In this document: positions 11,142 through 24,400 of the stretch, one piece after another
Position numbering within the stretch: the stretch's first letter is position 1
Layout of the letters: every line of letters begins with the position of its first letter
Source: Archegozetes longisetosus
Lineage: Eukaryota > Arthropoda > Arachnida > Sarcoptiformes > Trhypochthoniidae
Direction: 5' to 3'
NCBI GenBank assembly: GCA_018873245.2
Contig: JAEMBT020000005.1
Span: forward strand, 4,078,001-4,142,000
Length of the DNA stretch: 64,000 bases
Translations under genes and position numbers: made by a program
The notes under the pieces: model-generated
Told to the model about the DNA's origin: nothing
The model's database searches: none
What the model saw: the letters and a program-made list of their open reading frames with translations, nothing else

Positions 11142-12367
11142 ATGATGACAAATAATAATAAGTTTGTTATTAATTCAAATAATAACGAGTCCATTAATTT
11201 GAATGTAAAGAGAAACCAATTGTTGATAACAAATCAGTTGAACGAAAGTCATTTAAGATCACATTTAGATAACGACGACCTTATGGATCACGAAGAAGTG
11301 ATTGATTCTGATAAAGACGACACGAATGATGATTCGGAAACTGATTCCGGCTCAGCATCTGACGGCGACGAAAGTCCAGGTCTTAACCTCTTTTGCTTTA
11401 TTCCAATTCGACACCAATTCATTGATTGGTTTTGTTTTTATCTCTATTAGAGATCGACGAAGAGGAATGTGATCGAAGAAGAGAAGAATATCTGATAGAA
11501 ATGAATGACTTGGAAAAACAGTTTATTGCACTTAAGGACCAGTTGTACGTGGAGAGGATATCGCAAGTGGAACGAAAACTAGAAGAAGTCAGGGCTGGAA
11601 GAGCTCAGGAATATTTACAACCATTGGAAGAATTACAAGACAACATGCGGATCAGGACTGAAGTTGCAGGAGTTCTTAGCCAATTGAAAATTGCAAATAT
11701 TAAGTGTCAATATGAGGCCGAGAAGATTGCAGCCAAACAGAACTTTGAGGTATTTATTCCAAATTTCTTTTACAATTATCACAATCAACTTTAATAAAGT
11801 ATTTGTTGAAAGAGTGAATTTATTTCTCTTCTAAATTGCTAGTTTAAGATAAACTCTTACTGTGCTGACGATTTCCAACAATACAGTGACATTCCGTAGT
11901 GAAGTCGAACCCCATATTTGTATTACTTAGTCTATCAATTTCAGACGATTAAATAGAAACTTAGTTTTTAAATAAAAAATTCATAGATCTAATGTTAATT
12001 TAAGTTATTTTGAGTAATTATTGATTGACATATTTTGTAATTTTAGAGCGAAAAACAACTGTTAAAGGATAGTATAAGACAAGATGTTGAGGAGAAGTTG
12101 AGACGTTTAGAAGAAGATAGAAATAGTATTGATAGTGACATTTGGAGTGAAAGTTCTTTGTCTAAGAAGAAAAAACGATATGGAAGTGCGGCTAATTATG
12201 CATCGGAATCGGGCCCAAGAGATCAACTCAGTCTACAAGACAGAAGGAGAAAACCAGTGACTGTGTCCGGACCTTACATTGTTTACATGCTTAAAGACAG
12301 TGATATTATGGAAGACTGGAATATCATTCGAAGGGCTCTTAAATCTGTTTCATCGAGTTATTTGTAA
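11142..12367 (+). CDS. BRMS1L: BRMS1-like / Sds3-family co-repressor subunit
   Basis: Exons 11142-11379, 11451-11749 and 12047-12367 join in phase to 285 aa. After an Asn/Asp/Ser-rich acidic N-terminus comes the Sds3-like coiled-coil core: EIDEEECDRRREEYLIEM, LEKQFIALKDQLYVERISQV, AGRAQEYLQPLEELQDNMRI, EEKLRRLEEDRNSID and VSGPYIVYMLKDSDIMEDW. These follow human BRMS1L closely. Family members are subunits of the Sin3-HDAC complex in the nucleus and repress transcription. The protein ends 13 residues after the DWNIIRRAL motif, whereas vertebrate BRMS1L continues for roughly 95 residues. AATAAA at 12478-12483 is a likely poly(A) signal. The stop lies only 150 bp from the convergent MCRS1 stop. 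Confidence 0.93.
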
Positions 12368-12516
12368 AATAATAATAGTATTAACTTAAATCCATTTCAT
12401 TTTATGAAATAATCCAATTGTAATTATATATAAGAATTATTAAATTATAACCTAAATCATAGTTTCATCAATTTTACAATAAAAAAATTTAATTTTTAAG
12501 ACATCGAGTGCATTAT
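12368..12516. other. Short convergent 3' spacer, BRMS1L / MCRS1
   Basis: This 149-bp AT-rich spacer lies between two stop codons. It holds AATAAA at 12478-12483 for the plus-strand gene. The minus-strand transcript must end inside or beyond it, so the two 3' UTRs probably overlap. Confidence 0.6.
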
Positions 12517-14100
12517 TTACAACTGATTTTTGAGTGCTTCAGCCCTAACGGCAGCGATCAGGTCTTGATTTATCAAAAATACAAATCTGAGTCCAGCTAT
12601 TTCTACAACTGAATTATTGCTAATTTTCAGACAATTGCCGCCGAGCACTGGCTTAGAGTCGATATAAAAGGGACGTTTGCCAGTGTTCGATATCATGAAA
12701 TCGCCGTTTGGTTGCAATTTGATGATACCCTGTTTGCGCGATATCTTAGATGCCGGTCCTTCTAATGAGAGGTCGACGTCAACAATACTGTCTTTGGTAC
12801 AACGACCTAAAGTTATTTCACGCGATCTCATCAAATAACGAACCAGACGTCCGCGCAGTACCGCTAGTGTTTGATTGTCGAAATCGGACGGCGCCACGCC
12901 TGTTATACTATCGACCAAGACCTGCCATTTCGGGATTTCATTCTCAAGTAATCTGATTTCTCTCTTGGTTTTTCTGTCTCCGAATAGCAATTCTTGATGT
13001 ATAGCATCGTCTTTAACATTGTTACCATACAATGTAGACAACTGTTGATTGGTTGTTTCTTTTTCGATCGTTTCTTCGGCGTCTGAAAAATTGATCACTT
13101 CTTCATGACGAGGTAATGGCTGTATTGTTTGATCAGGTAATAAATGATAATGTTTAAGAAGAGTCCAGTGATTCATCAATGATTTGGGAGTTCTTTGTGA
13201 TAGGAATACATCGGCATGTTTTGATAGCAGTTCTTCAAAAGTGTCTAATGATGGGTGACTCGTAGATATGATGCTTTTCAGAATGGCTTCTTCTGCTTCA
13301 CTGAAGATAGCCTTAGAGTGAACCTGAGCGATGACATCGGGATGCAATTGTCTCATAGCAGCCACGGCAACCTTAGCAATGGTTGCATCGTATAGCAATG
13401 CGTACCAACGATCCTCAATGTCTTGTAGAGTGAATTTACACGAAAATTTGACACCTCTGTAAACTGCTTCCAAGTCATTTGTTTGCTGAACTGCTATCAC
13501 AAGCGCTAAATCATCCGTTGGTTTCCAGCGACCGATATCTTTCAGCGCATTATTGTGTGCGTTTCGATATCTTCTTCTTTTTGTTGTTGATGTTGTTGCT
13601 ACCGGTTTTGGCTTTTTAGCGGCTGGTTCGGGTGTTATCGCAAGTGTTGGCGTTCCCGATGGCAAAGGACTTGAAAGCGCTGAAGAGCTGCCGCCTTTAC
13701 CTCCAGGTGTGGTCACTATTGTTGACGACAGAGTTCTAGATCTCTGTGGCTTTGGATAAGTAATACTGCTCTCGACCACCTCGTCATCAAATTTCTTTCG
13801 TTTGATAGATCGTGAAGAACTCCTTCTTTGCATTTGTTCTCCACTGCTCTCTCGCTTGAGACCACTCAACATTTGACTCCTTTTCGCTGAGCCTTTGCTC
13901 CCGCTTCCAGCTGGGGTAATCGGCGAAGTGGCTGGAGTTGTGACAGCAGACATCGTCGACGAAGACATCGAGAGAGGAGTGATTTGTGACGGCTGACCGT
14001 TTAGCGGACCACTAGTTGAGGTCTGAATTGTGAGCGGATGTGACAATGGATGGGATATCTCAAGACTCGACTCCATTTGGTTATTCATTTGATTGGACAT
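12517..14100 (-). CDS. MCRS1: Microspherule protein 1 (FHA domain), intronless
   Basis: This single-exon frame gives 527 aa from the ATG at 14100; the frame is open five codons further upstream but has no ATG there. The N-terminal third is Ser/Thr/Pro-rich with basic clusters (SIKRKKFDDE, KKPKP, TKRRRYRN) that look like nuclear localisation signals. The MCRS N-terminal domain follows at about 185-385 (IGRWKPTDDLALVIAVQQTN, EDRWYALLYD, FSEAEEAIL). A helical segment (LYGNNVKD...EIRLLENEIPKW) precedes the FHA domain at about 420-515, with ITLGR, DVDLSLEGPASKISRKQG and NTGKRPFYID. By family it belongs to the INO80 and NSL/MOF chromatin complexes and to centrosome or spindle functions (Drosophila Rcd5). 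It converges on BRMS1L and diverges from PPP1R37. The lack of introns contrasts with PPP1R37 beside it. Confidence 0.96.
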   Translation of the reverse strand: MSNQMNNQMESSLEISHPLSHPLTIQTSTSGPLNGQPSQITPLSMSSSTMSAVTTPATSPITPAGSGSKGSAKRSQMLSGLKRESSGEQMQRRSSSRSIKRKKFDDEVVESSITYPKPQRSRTLSSTIVTTPGGKGGSSSALSSPLPSGTPTLAITPEPAAKKPKPVATTSTTKRRRYRNAHNNALKDIGRWKPTDDLALVIAVQQTNDLEAVYRGVKFSCKFTLQDIEDRWYALLYDATIAKVAVAAMRQLHPDVIAQVHSKAIFSEAEEAILKSIISTSHPSLDTFEELLSKHADVFLSQRTPKSLMNHWTLLKHYHLLPDQTIQPLPRHEEVINFSDAEETIEKETTNQQLSTLYGNNVKDDAIHQELLFGDRKTKREIRLLENEIPKWQVLVDSITGVAPSDFDNQTLAVLRGRLVRYLMRSREITLGRCTKDSIVDVDLSLEGPASKISRKQGIIKLQPNGDFMISNTGKRPFYIDSKPVLGGNCLKISNNSVVEIAGLRFVFLINQDLIAAVRAEALKNQL

Positions 14101-15412
14101 TTTAATTGATACCAATGTTTGCTAATTGTTGATTAAATTAAAAACTAATTCTTCATTATTTCGATTCATAAACATTGGTTTTTGATAAACAATATTTTCA
14201 AACAAATAATGCTTTCTTTGATCTTATAGTTCCATAAATTACGTGAGATGAAAACTGACTGAGTGGTTTGACGTTTAGATAACTTGAATGCTGTTTATAT
14301 GAGTCTGATTCTATGAAATCTTATTTTTAGTAAATCTTAAATCTTCCTTTAATTTGCACTTAAATGACTCGTTGGTTTAGAAATAGGTATGAAATTGCGA
14401 GAAAGTTGACCTTCAATAGACGGGAATATCCTGAAGGAACTTAAACTTGATCATCCATTAAAACAGTTGAAGTGAAACAAGAGTTTAATAAATTAATAAT
14501 AATTTTGAATTATAAAATTTTCAAAAAGGTTTAATTACTTTGACTAAAGAGCGATAACTGTGTTCTACAAAACTAAAATTTGTTTAGAACTGATTATTAA
14601 TAATGAATAATGAAATATTAGGTACGAGTCAATTTTTATAAGTTTCCTTAAGTTTTCTTAAAGTTTACTTAAAGTGAATTAAATCAAAAATGAAAGTAAT
14701 AATAAGAAAGAAATCTATTAGAATGAAAACTAATAGATAAAGTGAACAAGTGAGAATTAGTTAATTAAATAGAAGTATTAAAAAGATATAAAAGAGAGTG
14801 AAAATAGAAGTTGTGGCGTAATGTCATATATGAGCGAAACAGAGCAGAGTATTGGACAATAAGTATTGGTTTTCTAACATACAATAAAATAGGGTCAAAG
14901 TAGAAGCTTCAATATAACAGAGTACAACTATTACGCAAACGCCACTCTAAGCGCTCAAAGCCAATTCTCTTTCTTATTCTTACTTACCATTCATAGGATT
15001 AGTTCTAATCAAATCTATGAGAAAAGCTTTTAAGCATGAATTGAGCCCTTTTTCCGAATTGTTACAATGAAAGCGACGCCAACTCAGACTCAATGCGAGA
15101 GTCAATAGAATATTATTTGAAAAGTACTCGAATGTCTATTGATTTGGACTCACCAGTCTATTTATACCAGTCAAATTCTTATTTATTCGTTCATTTATAA
15201 TTGTTTTCTGGTCAAACGTGCAATAATTAGATCAAAAACTTATTCACTAAATTGACAGTTTGCAAGTGATCATCAAAATAGTTAACAAAATACTACAATT
15301 GAATAGTAATGAAAATATTACAATTGAATAGTTGTTATGAAAATATAACTATTGAATAGTTGATAAGAAATAATTGAATCATTGTAATATAATAACAATA
15401 ATAAGTGTAATA
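14101..15412. promoter_or_regulatory. Divergent spacer MCRS1 / PPP1R37
   Basis: This is 1.3 kb between two divergent start codons. It must hold both promoters and the two leaders. The sequence is AT-rich with purine-rich tracts at about 14690-14830 and near-duplicate AACTATTGAATAGTTG-like segments at about 15298-15365, next to the PPP1R37 start. I found no exon in it. Confidence 0.45.
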
Positions 15413-18400
15413 ATGGAGACAGTGATGGATGGCAAAGATGAGAGAGAGTCAAACGAGTGTCGTTCAGTGTCAGCTCCAACAACACCAACCTCAGAATCGA
15501 GACAATTGGGATGTCTCACAAGACTGGGTCACTCTAAAGGTCACCACAGGGTCAACTTTCCTGAAGATAATTGTATAGTTACCGGTTACTTTGATGCACC
15601 TGATCCTTATCAATACGGTATCGAATCATTGTTATGATAAATATTCCAATCTTCACATCAATTATCAAACAATAGACTCACAACTATAGACTTGTTAACA
15701 TATTTTTCGACTAAATTCCTAGCAGAGCTCAACAGGAGTACTCTATATTTGAATATAAACTTAAGTCTAATGAATATTTTATGGAGTCATTATTATTGAA
15801 TCTTTGATCAAAATTCATTTCAAGTATAATTGATGTGAAGAATAAATTTAGCGAAATTTTAATTTCTTTATCATTACTGCAATCCTTGTGTATCGCAATA
15901 TCAATGCAATTATTCTTAATTCGATTTACATTTAATTCGATTTCATTTAATTAATTGGTATTTGAGCTGAAACTGCAAGCCTATAATCCAAACAAATAGA
16001 AATGAGATTTAATTAGATATATATATATATATGTATGGTCTGATATTGAAATATATCGGCAAATAGTGTGGTATTAAGAGAGAGATAAAGAGCGGGTATA
16101 AAGTAGTAGGACATAACTCATAATAGTTTTATCTACAACAAAGCACGAGTAGTGCAATTAACTTATTTATCTAATTATATTGAATACCCCACTAGTCTGC
16201 TTGGCTCCAGTCTTGGTTTTACTGTCACTCTATCACTACTTATGTTACGAAACAACTTCTTACCGTCAATTTTTATTATTACATGTACACTTTTCAACTT
16301 TGTTATTCTCTATAGCAACAGTGAACCACTGCTATGTCAATCTTCATCTCAACTGCTCCCATGTCAGTCTTTATCCGATCTGCTCCTATGTCAATCTCCA
16401 TCTGATGTACATGAATTAGTTGCTAAATTTGATTCTAATTGACTTTGATAGTTATATTGACCATGGAATAACTTTCTTAATATGTTAAGCATTATAGTCT
16501 GATGGAAAGCATGCCACGACAAGGCGTCACTTATGATTGCTATAAAGGATTATTAAGTTTTTAGTTTGTACATTGCTTCTCTCAAAGCTTTACAATGAAA
16601 ACAAGTATTACTCATACTTGCAAGTATGATGTTACGATAGATAACTGGTTTATTTTTGTATTATATGCTCAATGACTAAACGTCAGGTTTAAAAAATAGC
16701 AATCAAACAAAACTTGAAAAAAGTTTGTTTAACTACATGGCGTAGGAAATGACTTAGCAGTGACTTTCCAGATAAACTACAATTAATTGTTGAAAAACAC
16801 TAATTTGGCTCAAACTGCGACACTTAATCATTTGGCTCAGGCTTGTACTTAATCGCTTTGCTCTTTATACTCCTCTTTGTTTCTATTTCTAAATTTTAGT
16901 TTTAAATTCAAATTTTTATTTAAGCATTTAATATATACATTCAATTCTAGATATCTTAAGGCGATATTGATTTTTGTGTTGCATTCTAGTTCTTAGTTTT
17001 AGAAATGATTTATTTACTTTTCTTCTTATAGCATGTAAAATATGTAAACATTAAATAAGAAATGGAAGCAATGTTACTTGAAATTGTTTTTCAACTTGTT
17101 TTTAATAATTTAATTTTGTATCGAATAAACTAAAGAACGTTTGGTGAATAACATTTGTGATATTCCATTAGATTCAGATGAGCATTATTTGGAAGATATA
17201 TTCTGATAAACCTAACATTAGTGAACAAGATCAAACAAATCGATGCCAAAGATTGTGATCAAATTGTTAATAATGTAGTGAATGCACTGAAAGTTGTTAA
17301 TATCCTTATTGAATTGTAGATGTGCAAACAACAAATACACTTAATGGAAAACACTAGAGTATAAATACTCATAACACCTAAAGTCTGAACTTCAAGCTCG
17401 AGCTCAACTGCTCTGTTCAGCTCGACTCATTAGGCAAAACAGGCATAAATGAGAGTGAAGCATCTAACACGGTACAAATATTAAAATGTGAAGGTCAAAT
17501 AAAATAAATTTCGATCGAAACTCCATAAAAAGTACTTAAATGTAGATCGATCAGGTTTAAAAAGCAATATAAACTATTTTAGGCTAATTATGAATATAAT
17601 TGTAAATAAATTTTCTATAAAGCTTGATTGAGCAGTTGAACACGTTGAGTTTGAGCTCGAGCTGACAAGTAGACAGAGGACTAATATCTCGCTGAAAACT
17701 CATTTACATCTAAGTACTAAAGCTTTTTAAGTGAATTACGCAGTATCTAATCTAGAGTTAGCTTCATTTAGAATATACTTTTAATAAATGGACTTCAATT
17801 AGTTATAAATCATGCTTTTAAAAGCAGTACTCGTCTTTTTAAGATATGATTTATTAAAGCAAACTCATTATATATCTTATATAATATGTTGAGTAATGCT
17901 CTATTGATTTTTTTGCTCTATTCCACTCTTGGTTTCAAGCAAAATAAACACAAGGCTTGGTTCTAAACAAATATTTCATAAATCTCAGGTTGCTCAATGT
18001 TTCTTACAAATCAATTTTTATTTTTCTGGATTCAATTTCTACTTTTCATTGACAGCCACTTCAATTTGTGTTGAGCATAACATGACTTGCATTATGAATA
18101 AGTCCAATTTCATGCTTTTAGTCATAGTTTTTATATTAATGTTTGCCTAATATTATTGGATTTTATATTAATCTATGATCTCAAGCATTAGTTGATAATT
18201 CGAGTATTATCTAGATTTGAGTTTTAGCCGAAAATCTGACCCGTCATTTACCTTAACAATTTTATTGATTGATCAATTAGATTGAGCTTACATCAAACAA
18301 GTTATTAGTTGTTTACTATTCATTCCAAGTTGTAACTGCATTTCACAATAGTCTCTTTGTTTTGATATCATTTTACTTTTTCAACTATACTTTCCATGTC

Positions 18401-21400
18401 TCCTATGTTTTCTTTTAATTAATTCGAGATTGAATAACATTAGAGAATAAATTCTATACAAGAAATTTGATATCACATAAAACTGAAGCTCTTATGTTGT
18501 CTGAGTCAGTCAGCTTCAATTGAATAATTATTTGAAGGATATCTGGAATTGGTGTTTAAAAATAATTTATAATAATTTTCTAAATTATATAACGAAACGT
18601 TTTCGCATTGGGCCAAGTTCAAGTGTAGACAATTGGGTTTGAAATTGAATCTATTAAGCCAATAATTTATACCTAACTTCTACAAACTCAACTATTCGGT
18701 AGACCTTCAAACAGAGTAAAATTAAATTTCATTTATAGATACTTTGATATAATGACACGAAGCCAACTATAATGAATTAGCAGTTCAATAAAACCGTCTT
18801 TTACTAACATAATTTGTTTTTTTTTTTTGAGTCAAACATAAGTGTTATATTTGATGGTAGCTTAGGTACTGTAAGAGATCTACGAAGCAATAAGAATAGA
18901 TTTGGGAAAACAATCTGAGTCTGAATCCTATAAAGTTACTCAAGTAACACTGAAGTAAGCCTTAAATTAAGTGGCGATTTTTTAAAGTACTCTCTTTACA
19001 CTAGGACTAAAATTTTTTTTCTGCTATTTCGTAAAAATAACTTTCACCATAAAAATGATATGTTTGTGTCAAATTTGGCATAAAATGCAAAAGCATAGCA
19101 TTTTTCAGCGTTATTTTCAGTATATGAACAGCAGGAATAAAATTCAACTTATTATTGAATATAACAAAAATCCTGTCCACCCATAAGTCAATCTAATTGA
19201 TGCCTTTTACGTCATAGCTATATGAACGAAATGACTTAGGTTGGCTTTAGATGTGTCAAAAATTTCAATTTCCTAATTATGAGATTACTTCGACGTTTTT
19301 TTCTAACTCATTCTTCAAACCTTTCGCTTCTTTCGCATGTTAGAACTTGTGATTTTGACCAAAATAGATTTTATGCTAAAGCTTTTACATAGTTCACAAC
19401 AAGGCTTGAATTTGGATTAGAAATAAATTTATAACTTAGTTATAACTTAGAATATAAAATGAAAATAAGTTGAAAAACAGACCGTAAACTATACTAAACT
19501 ATACAGTACACTAGAAAAACTTAATCATCGATAGTAACGCGTGACGCGTATCAATTTGCAGCCAAATTTGATTTGAAATTTCGTTTGATTATTATATTGA
19601 GTTAGTTAACATCTCCAATAATATGATCTGATGGAAAGCATACGATCACTTCTGGTTGCTATCACGTATTATTAAGCTTTTAGGTATGGTATAAGAATAA
19701 CAAATGGTAAAATAGTCTATGTCGTAATCTGAGGGAATGAGTGGATTAGTTATTGATTTTGCGAAGGGGTTTAATACGATTGACTCAAAGTAATATTTGC
19801 ATTGATATTGGCTAATCAATATTCCTAATGCACATAATATCTATTCTGATAAATTGCCTCTATCTCTAGTTATGGAATCGCAAACTCTCGAGTCACTAAT
19901 GGATTCGTATCAGTCGGCATGTGAGAAGCAAAATATAAAGCCTATTCCGCGAGTTCTTCAGCAATTAGAGGTCTGTATGTGATAAATGTTGAAAAATCGA
20001 ACTGATCTGAAGTGATAAGAGTAGAAGTTGAATAAGATTTTTACGTTGATAATCTTTGAAAGCGTCGAAGCGTGAAATAATCCAATTATACTAATTAGCA
20101 CACATTAGATTTAATATGTAATTCTGTTTGGTGTTTAAGATCTTCTTTAAGGTCTTTAGCTTATTTGAGAAACATATATATTGTCAACTATGTAGGTACT
20201 AGACGACAAATGGTTATCACTTAGCAGTAAATCGAATATAATTTAAGCCTAGAAAGAGTAACTTGTCAGCAGGCATAAGACCTTAAATCTATGACTTTGA
20301 AAAGTGATCTCTTGATAATATCTTCATGTGACTCAAATTGGATGAACTGAAGCAAAACCGATTCTTACGCAAGTAATCTCACTGTTACTTGGGATCAACT
20401 ATCACCAGATTAATTGACTATAAAAACGAACGCATACCCTCATTCTTAGACAATGTTTGATTTTCTCTCATTTTTTCTTATGTCAACTCACTCTCTAATT
20501 CCTTATTAGAATCATCTCTGATCATTTAAACAAATTGTGTAAATTATAAGCCGAAAAGCTTTCAACTAGTTTTCAAATAAATGCTCATTCATTTCTAGTT
20601 ATCACTACTTTTCTTTTCAAATAAAACTCGTTTTCAAAAGAGATGTTAAGCAGAATGAAAGGCGTGCTAAGAAAAGTTTATTATGTATCAAATGACTGAT
20701 TTTCCGGTATTTTATTTTTATTTTTTCAACTAAGACATCGATCGAATCTTGAATAGAAGTAATGATTGTCTGAAACATTCAACTCCTATTGACAACCAGC
20801 TTCAATGTCAACAAAACACCAAAAATGTTATGAGTTTAAATAAATGATTCTCATTTTTAAATGTCAAGTGTTATCCCTTTCATGTGACAAGTTGTAGTAG
20901 ATTCCGAATAATTTATAGCAATTTTCGCATATTATTAAAGTGGGAATTTAAAATATTTCTAATTTCTAGGCTCTAATTCTGATATTGATTTTTTAAAAAC
21001 TTATTCTTTTCTTATTTATGGCCAGTGATTAAAGTTAATGAAAATTTCAATATTGAAATGAGCAGAGGTAGAATGTCTGCTAATTTTGATTTGTTTTATT
21101 TTGCTTATAGAAATTTAGCTGCAATAACATACGGGGTCAAGACCTAATTCTTAAAGGTAATCATAACTTGCCTAATTTATCCATTTAATAAACCACATTA
21201 TTCCTATTAATCACATTTTAAGTCATTGCCACATTCCAAATATACGCTCCACCACCCCTTAATTTATCCAAACTAGTATTCTTTCTATTTATGTCAAAAC
21301 TCCGAATATTCTATTATCTGATTCCGATTTGAGTTCCGATTCATTTATGCGATTCACGAGTCAGACTGAAATTCCTAAACAGATGTCAATTTGTGAAAAA

Positions 21401-24400
21401 TAAGGGTTTGATATCAATTATACAGAATTTAAGATAAACTGATATTTCTTGTCATTTAACCTGATTTGGACAGCTTTCATCGACTGTTGTAATGATAGCG
21501 TGAAGGATGTGACAGTAAACTGACAAAACAAGAAATTTAGCTCAAGCAATATTGAATTGGTTGCAAAGTGTGATTCGTAAACTTCTCAATAAGTTCTTAT
21601 CATTATTAAATCTACTGAATTGAGAGTATTCAAGTGTTGAGAAGCTCAAGTGCAGACTTTATTATAAACATTATAACTTCTGATTTAGACAAACGCAGCA
21701 AAGCTTAAGACCTTCAACACATGACATTAAATTAGGATTTATTGAAATTGATTTTTGTCGCTGAGTATAGGTTTTTGATAGATTTAGTCTTAATGTAGTT
21801 TCAGGTTGAATTTGATTGAATGATAGATATATGATTATGATAGTAATAATAGTAATAGTCAGGCGTAAAATTTGATCCGTATGGTTGTTTTAGAAAGAAT
21901 TGACTACTAGCAATAACCGTTAAATCCCTAAAATTCCCAAAGTGCTGATTCAGTCAGTTCTAGAAGCTCACAATGATTTGGATTGAATCTGATTTTCATA
22001 GGATTACAAATTCAATATTGCAATAGAAAATCGAATCAGTTTGAAGGAATAAGTTTGAGCTTAAGTTCCAATAGGATAATTAGAATAACTGAATAATTGA
22101 AAAGTTGACCAAGCAAGATTAGAAGGATGAATAGGAAAGTTTTGACTAGTAAGAACTTTCTACCTATAAACTACTAACCAAATTAGTATGAATCAACTGA
22201 ATCCAGTCTTTGTAGGGTTAAAGATGTTATTTATTGCTGAGCCGTGAGTGAAAATAGAGATTTAGTTAGAGTAGGATTTGTGTTAGGGTGATATCACGCA
22301 ATAAACTCGTTCGCTTTACTGCAGTCCATTACCTTAATAAATATCGGATGTCTGACTCTAAATATAGCTAACAGTCTTTACTCAGAAACTATTTTTCTAA
22401 ACATTATAAAACTAATCTACCTCAACTCTCAAGCAATTCATAATCAAATTTTATCCTAATGATCAATTTTCCACTATAAGGAGAACGTCTCGATTCAAGA
22501 CATTGCGAAGCATTAGAAGAAATTCTGAAAAGAGTTCTCTTCAGAATGATTGACTTGGATTCTTGCGATTTGGACTGTGAGGTAGGATTGTAATTGAGTT
22601 AAATTAGTTGTTGATAGTGAGCGTAATGGTGAAAGTTTATAATGAGAGTAAAATTGATTTATAGGGAGCATCGGCTCTATTCGATATGATAGAATTCTAT
22701 GAATCGGCATCTCACTTATGTATTGCAAATAATAAGACCATAGGTGTTATCGGATGGCAATCTCTATGTCGCACACTCAAAAAGGTACTGATAAATACTC
22801 TGAATTCCACTCACATATTAATGCAAAATGTTTTAATTATACGAAAATCAATAAAGACCTCATGTTTGCAATATCTGGATCTCCGCAATACTGGACTGAA
22901 TGAGCAAATACTTCTGATTATGGGTCGAGCCATGCGTCTGGGCTCGCACTTAGTCACAATTCATTTAGAAAATGCTGGTTTATATGGAAGAAGACTTGCC
23001 ATATTAGGTAATCAACTGCAAAGCATTCTGAACAAAGCCTAACTTTCGTTCTATGAATTAGTGGCTGCTCTCAAGTTGAATACAAACTTGAGAGAACTCT
23101 ATTTGGGCGATAATAAGATATGTTCTGCTGATGGGGTTCAGATCGGAAACTTACTTCGTGCCAATGCATGTCTCGATGTGTTAGATCTAAGAAGGAATCA
23201 TATACAAGACATTGGTCTCGACCATATATGTGAAGGTTTAGCCCATCAACCATACGGAGGACTAAAGATTCTAAACCTTTGTGATAATCAGTTAACCAGT
23301 CGTGGAATGAATCATTTGTCACAATCACTGGTGAGAATCTCTCTAATTAAGCGCTGAATCACTAATTGGTTTTGTTGTTTCCACAGTCCATGTGTCGATC
23401 CCTAATAGGTCTGAATTTATCGCACAATAATTTATGTAATGATGGCATTGCTATTCTTAAAGAAGGATTATTACAGTGCAAAACACTCAAGTACCTCAAC
23501 TTAAGCTCCACTGTTATAACGTGTGAAGGTATCGATTGGTCCGCTTGTTTAGATTCGATAATATAACAATTTTATTGAATTTTTTCAGGAGCCATTGCAA
23601 TCGCAGAATTTATAGCAGACAACAAAAAGATAGCAATTGTAGACATAAGCGAGAATAATATTAAAACTGCCGGTCTTATGGCCATTTGTCTATCAATGAA
23701 ACACAATAAAAGTATTGTCCAGCTTTCCATTAGTGAAAACCAATCATCAACTCAAGAAAGTTCTGACGACGAAAGAGGAGTGCAGAGTTTCAAGCAGCTA
23801 TTAGAAGAACTGAATAGCTATTGTTCGCAAAATAAACTATCAGCCATTCACGACGAATATGACGAAATGTTGAGATTGGTACCAATAACAATAGATTATA
23901 TTTTGAATAACTTGTTTCATATAAATTAATTGTTGAATTAATTTTCAGAATATCGAATCTCCACTTAAGGAAACCGAAGGTAACGATCCAATGAATGGAA
24001 TATTTTCAGCCCAATCTTTGTTCGCCACACAACAACGGGATGATTTGAATAACGATAACTTAGAATTAGTTCGCAATAATGTTAGTCGATATGACAGAAA
24101 TGATAACGAGATGAAACCAGACGTTATATCACATGTCATAAATGGCTCAAATTCTCAAAGTAGTTGTAAACCAGATATAATTTCAATTCAAGAAAGTTTG
24201 TCTTATGGATATCGTAAACCCGTTCAAAGAACTGTGAGCTTAGGCTCATGGGACTCTAGCTGTGATTCAACACACAAACAGTCTGGACGTTTCAGTGTCT
24301 CTCCTGTCAACTTAGTTGTTGAACCAGAAAATACTCCATTATTAGATGTTTCTAGCGACGCAAATCAATTATCAGATGTGAAAGTAGAAGAATCAATAGA

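Larger units (their letters stand above)
15618..19869 (+). other. Intron 1 of PPP1R37
   Basis: This 4.25-kb intron runs from GTATCG to TCTCTAG. It holds an (AT)n tract near 16019-16032, a 27-bp tandem repeat (16329-16405) and two copies of a dispersed repeat (16496-16565 and 19624-19684). No other coding exon is recognised. The open frames at 16152-16442 are maintained by the tandem repeat. Confidence 0.7.

Noticed and set aside
16152..16442. Two overlapping hydrophobic open frames that could pass for a small membrane protein
   Set aside because: Both are kept open by a 27-bp repeat inside a PPP1R37 intron, with no recognisable start context or similarity.
19227..19265. TTAGGTTGGC start, like a mariner terminal inverted repeat
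   Set aside because: No matching opposite terminus and no transposase-like frame nearby.
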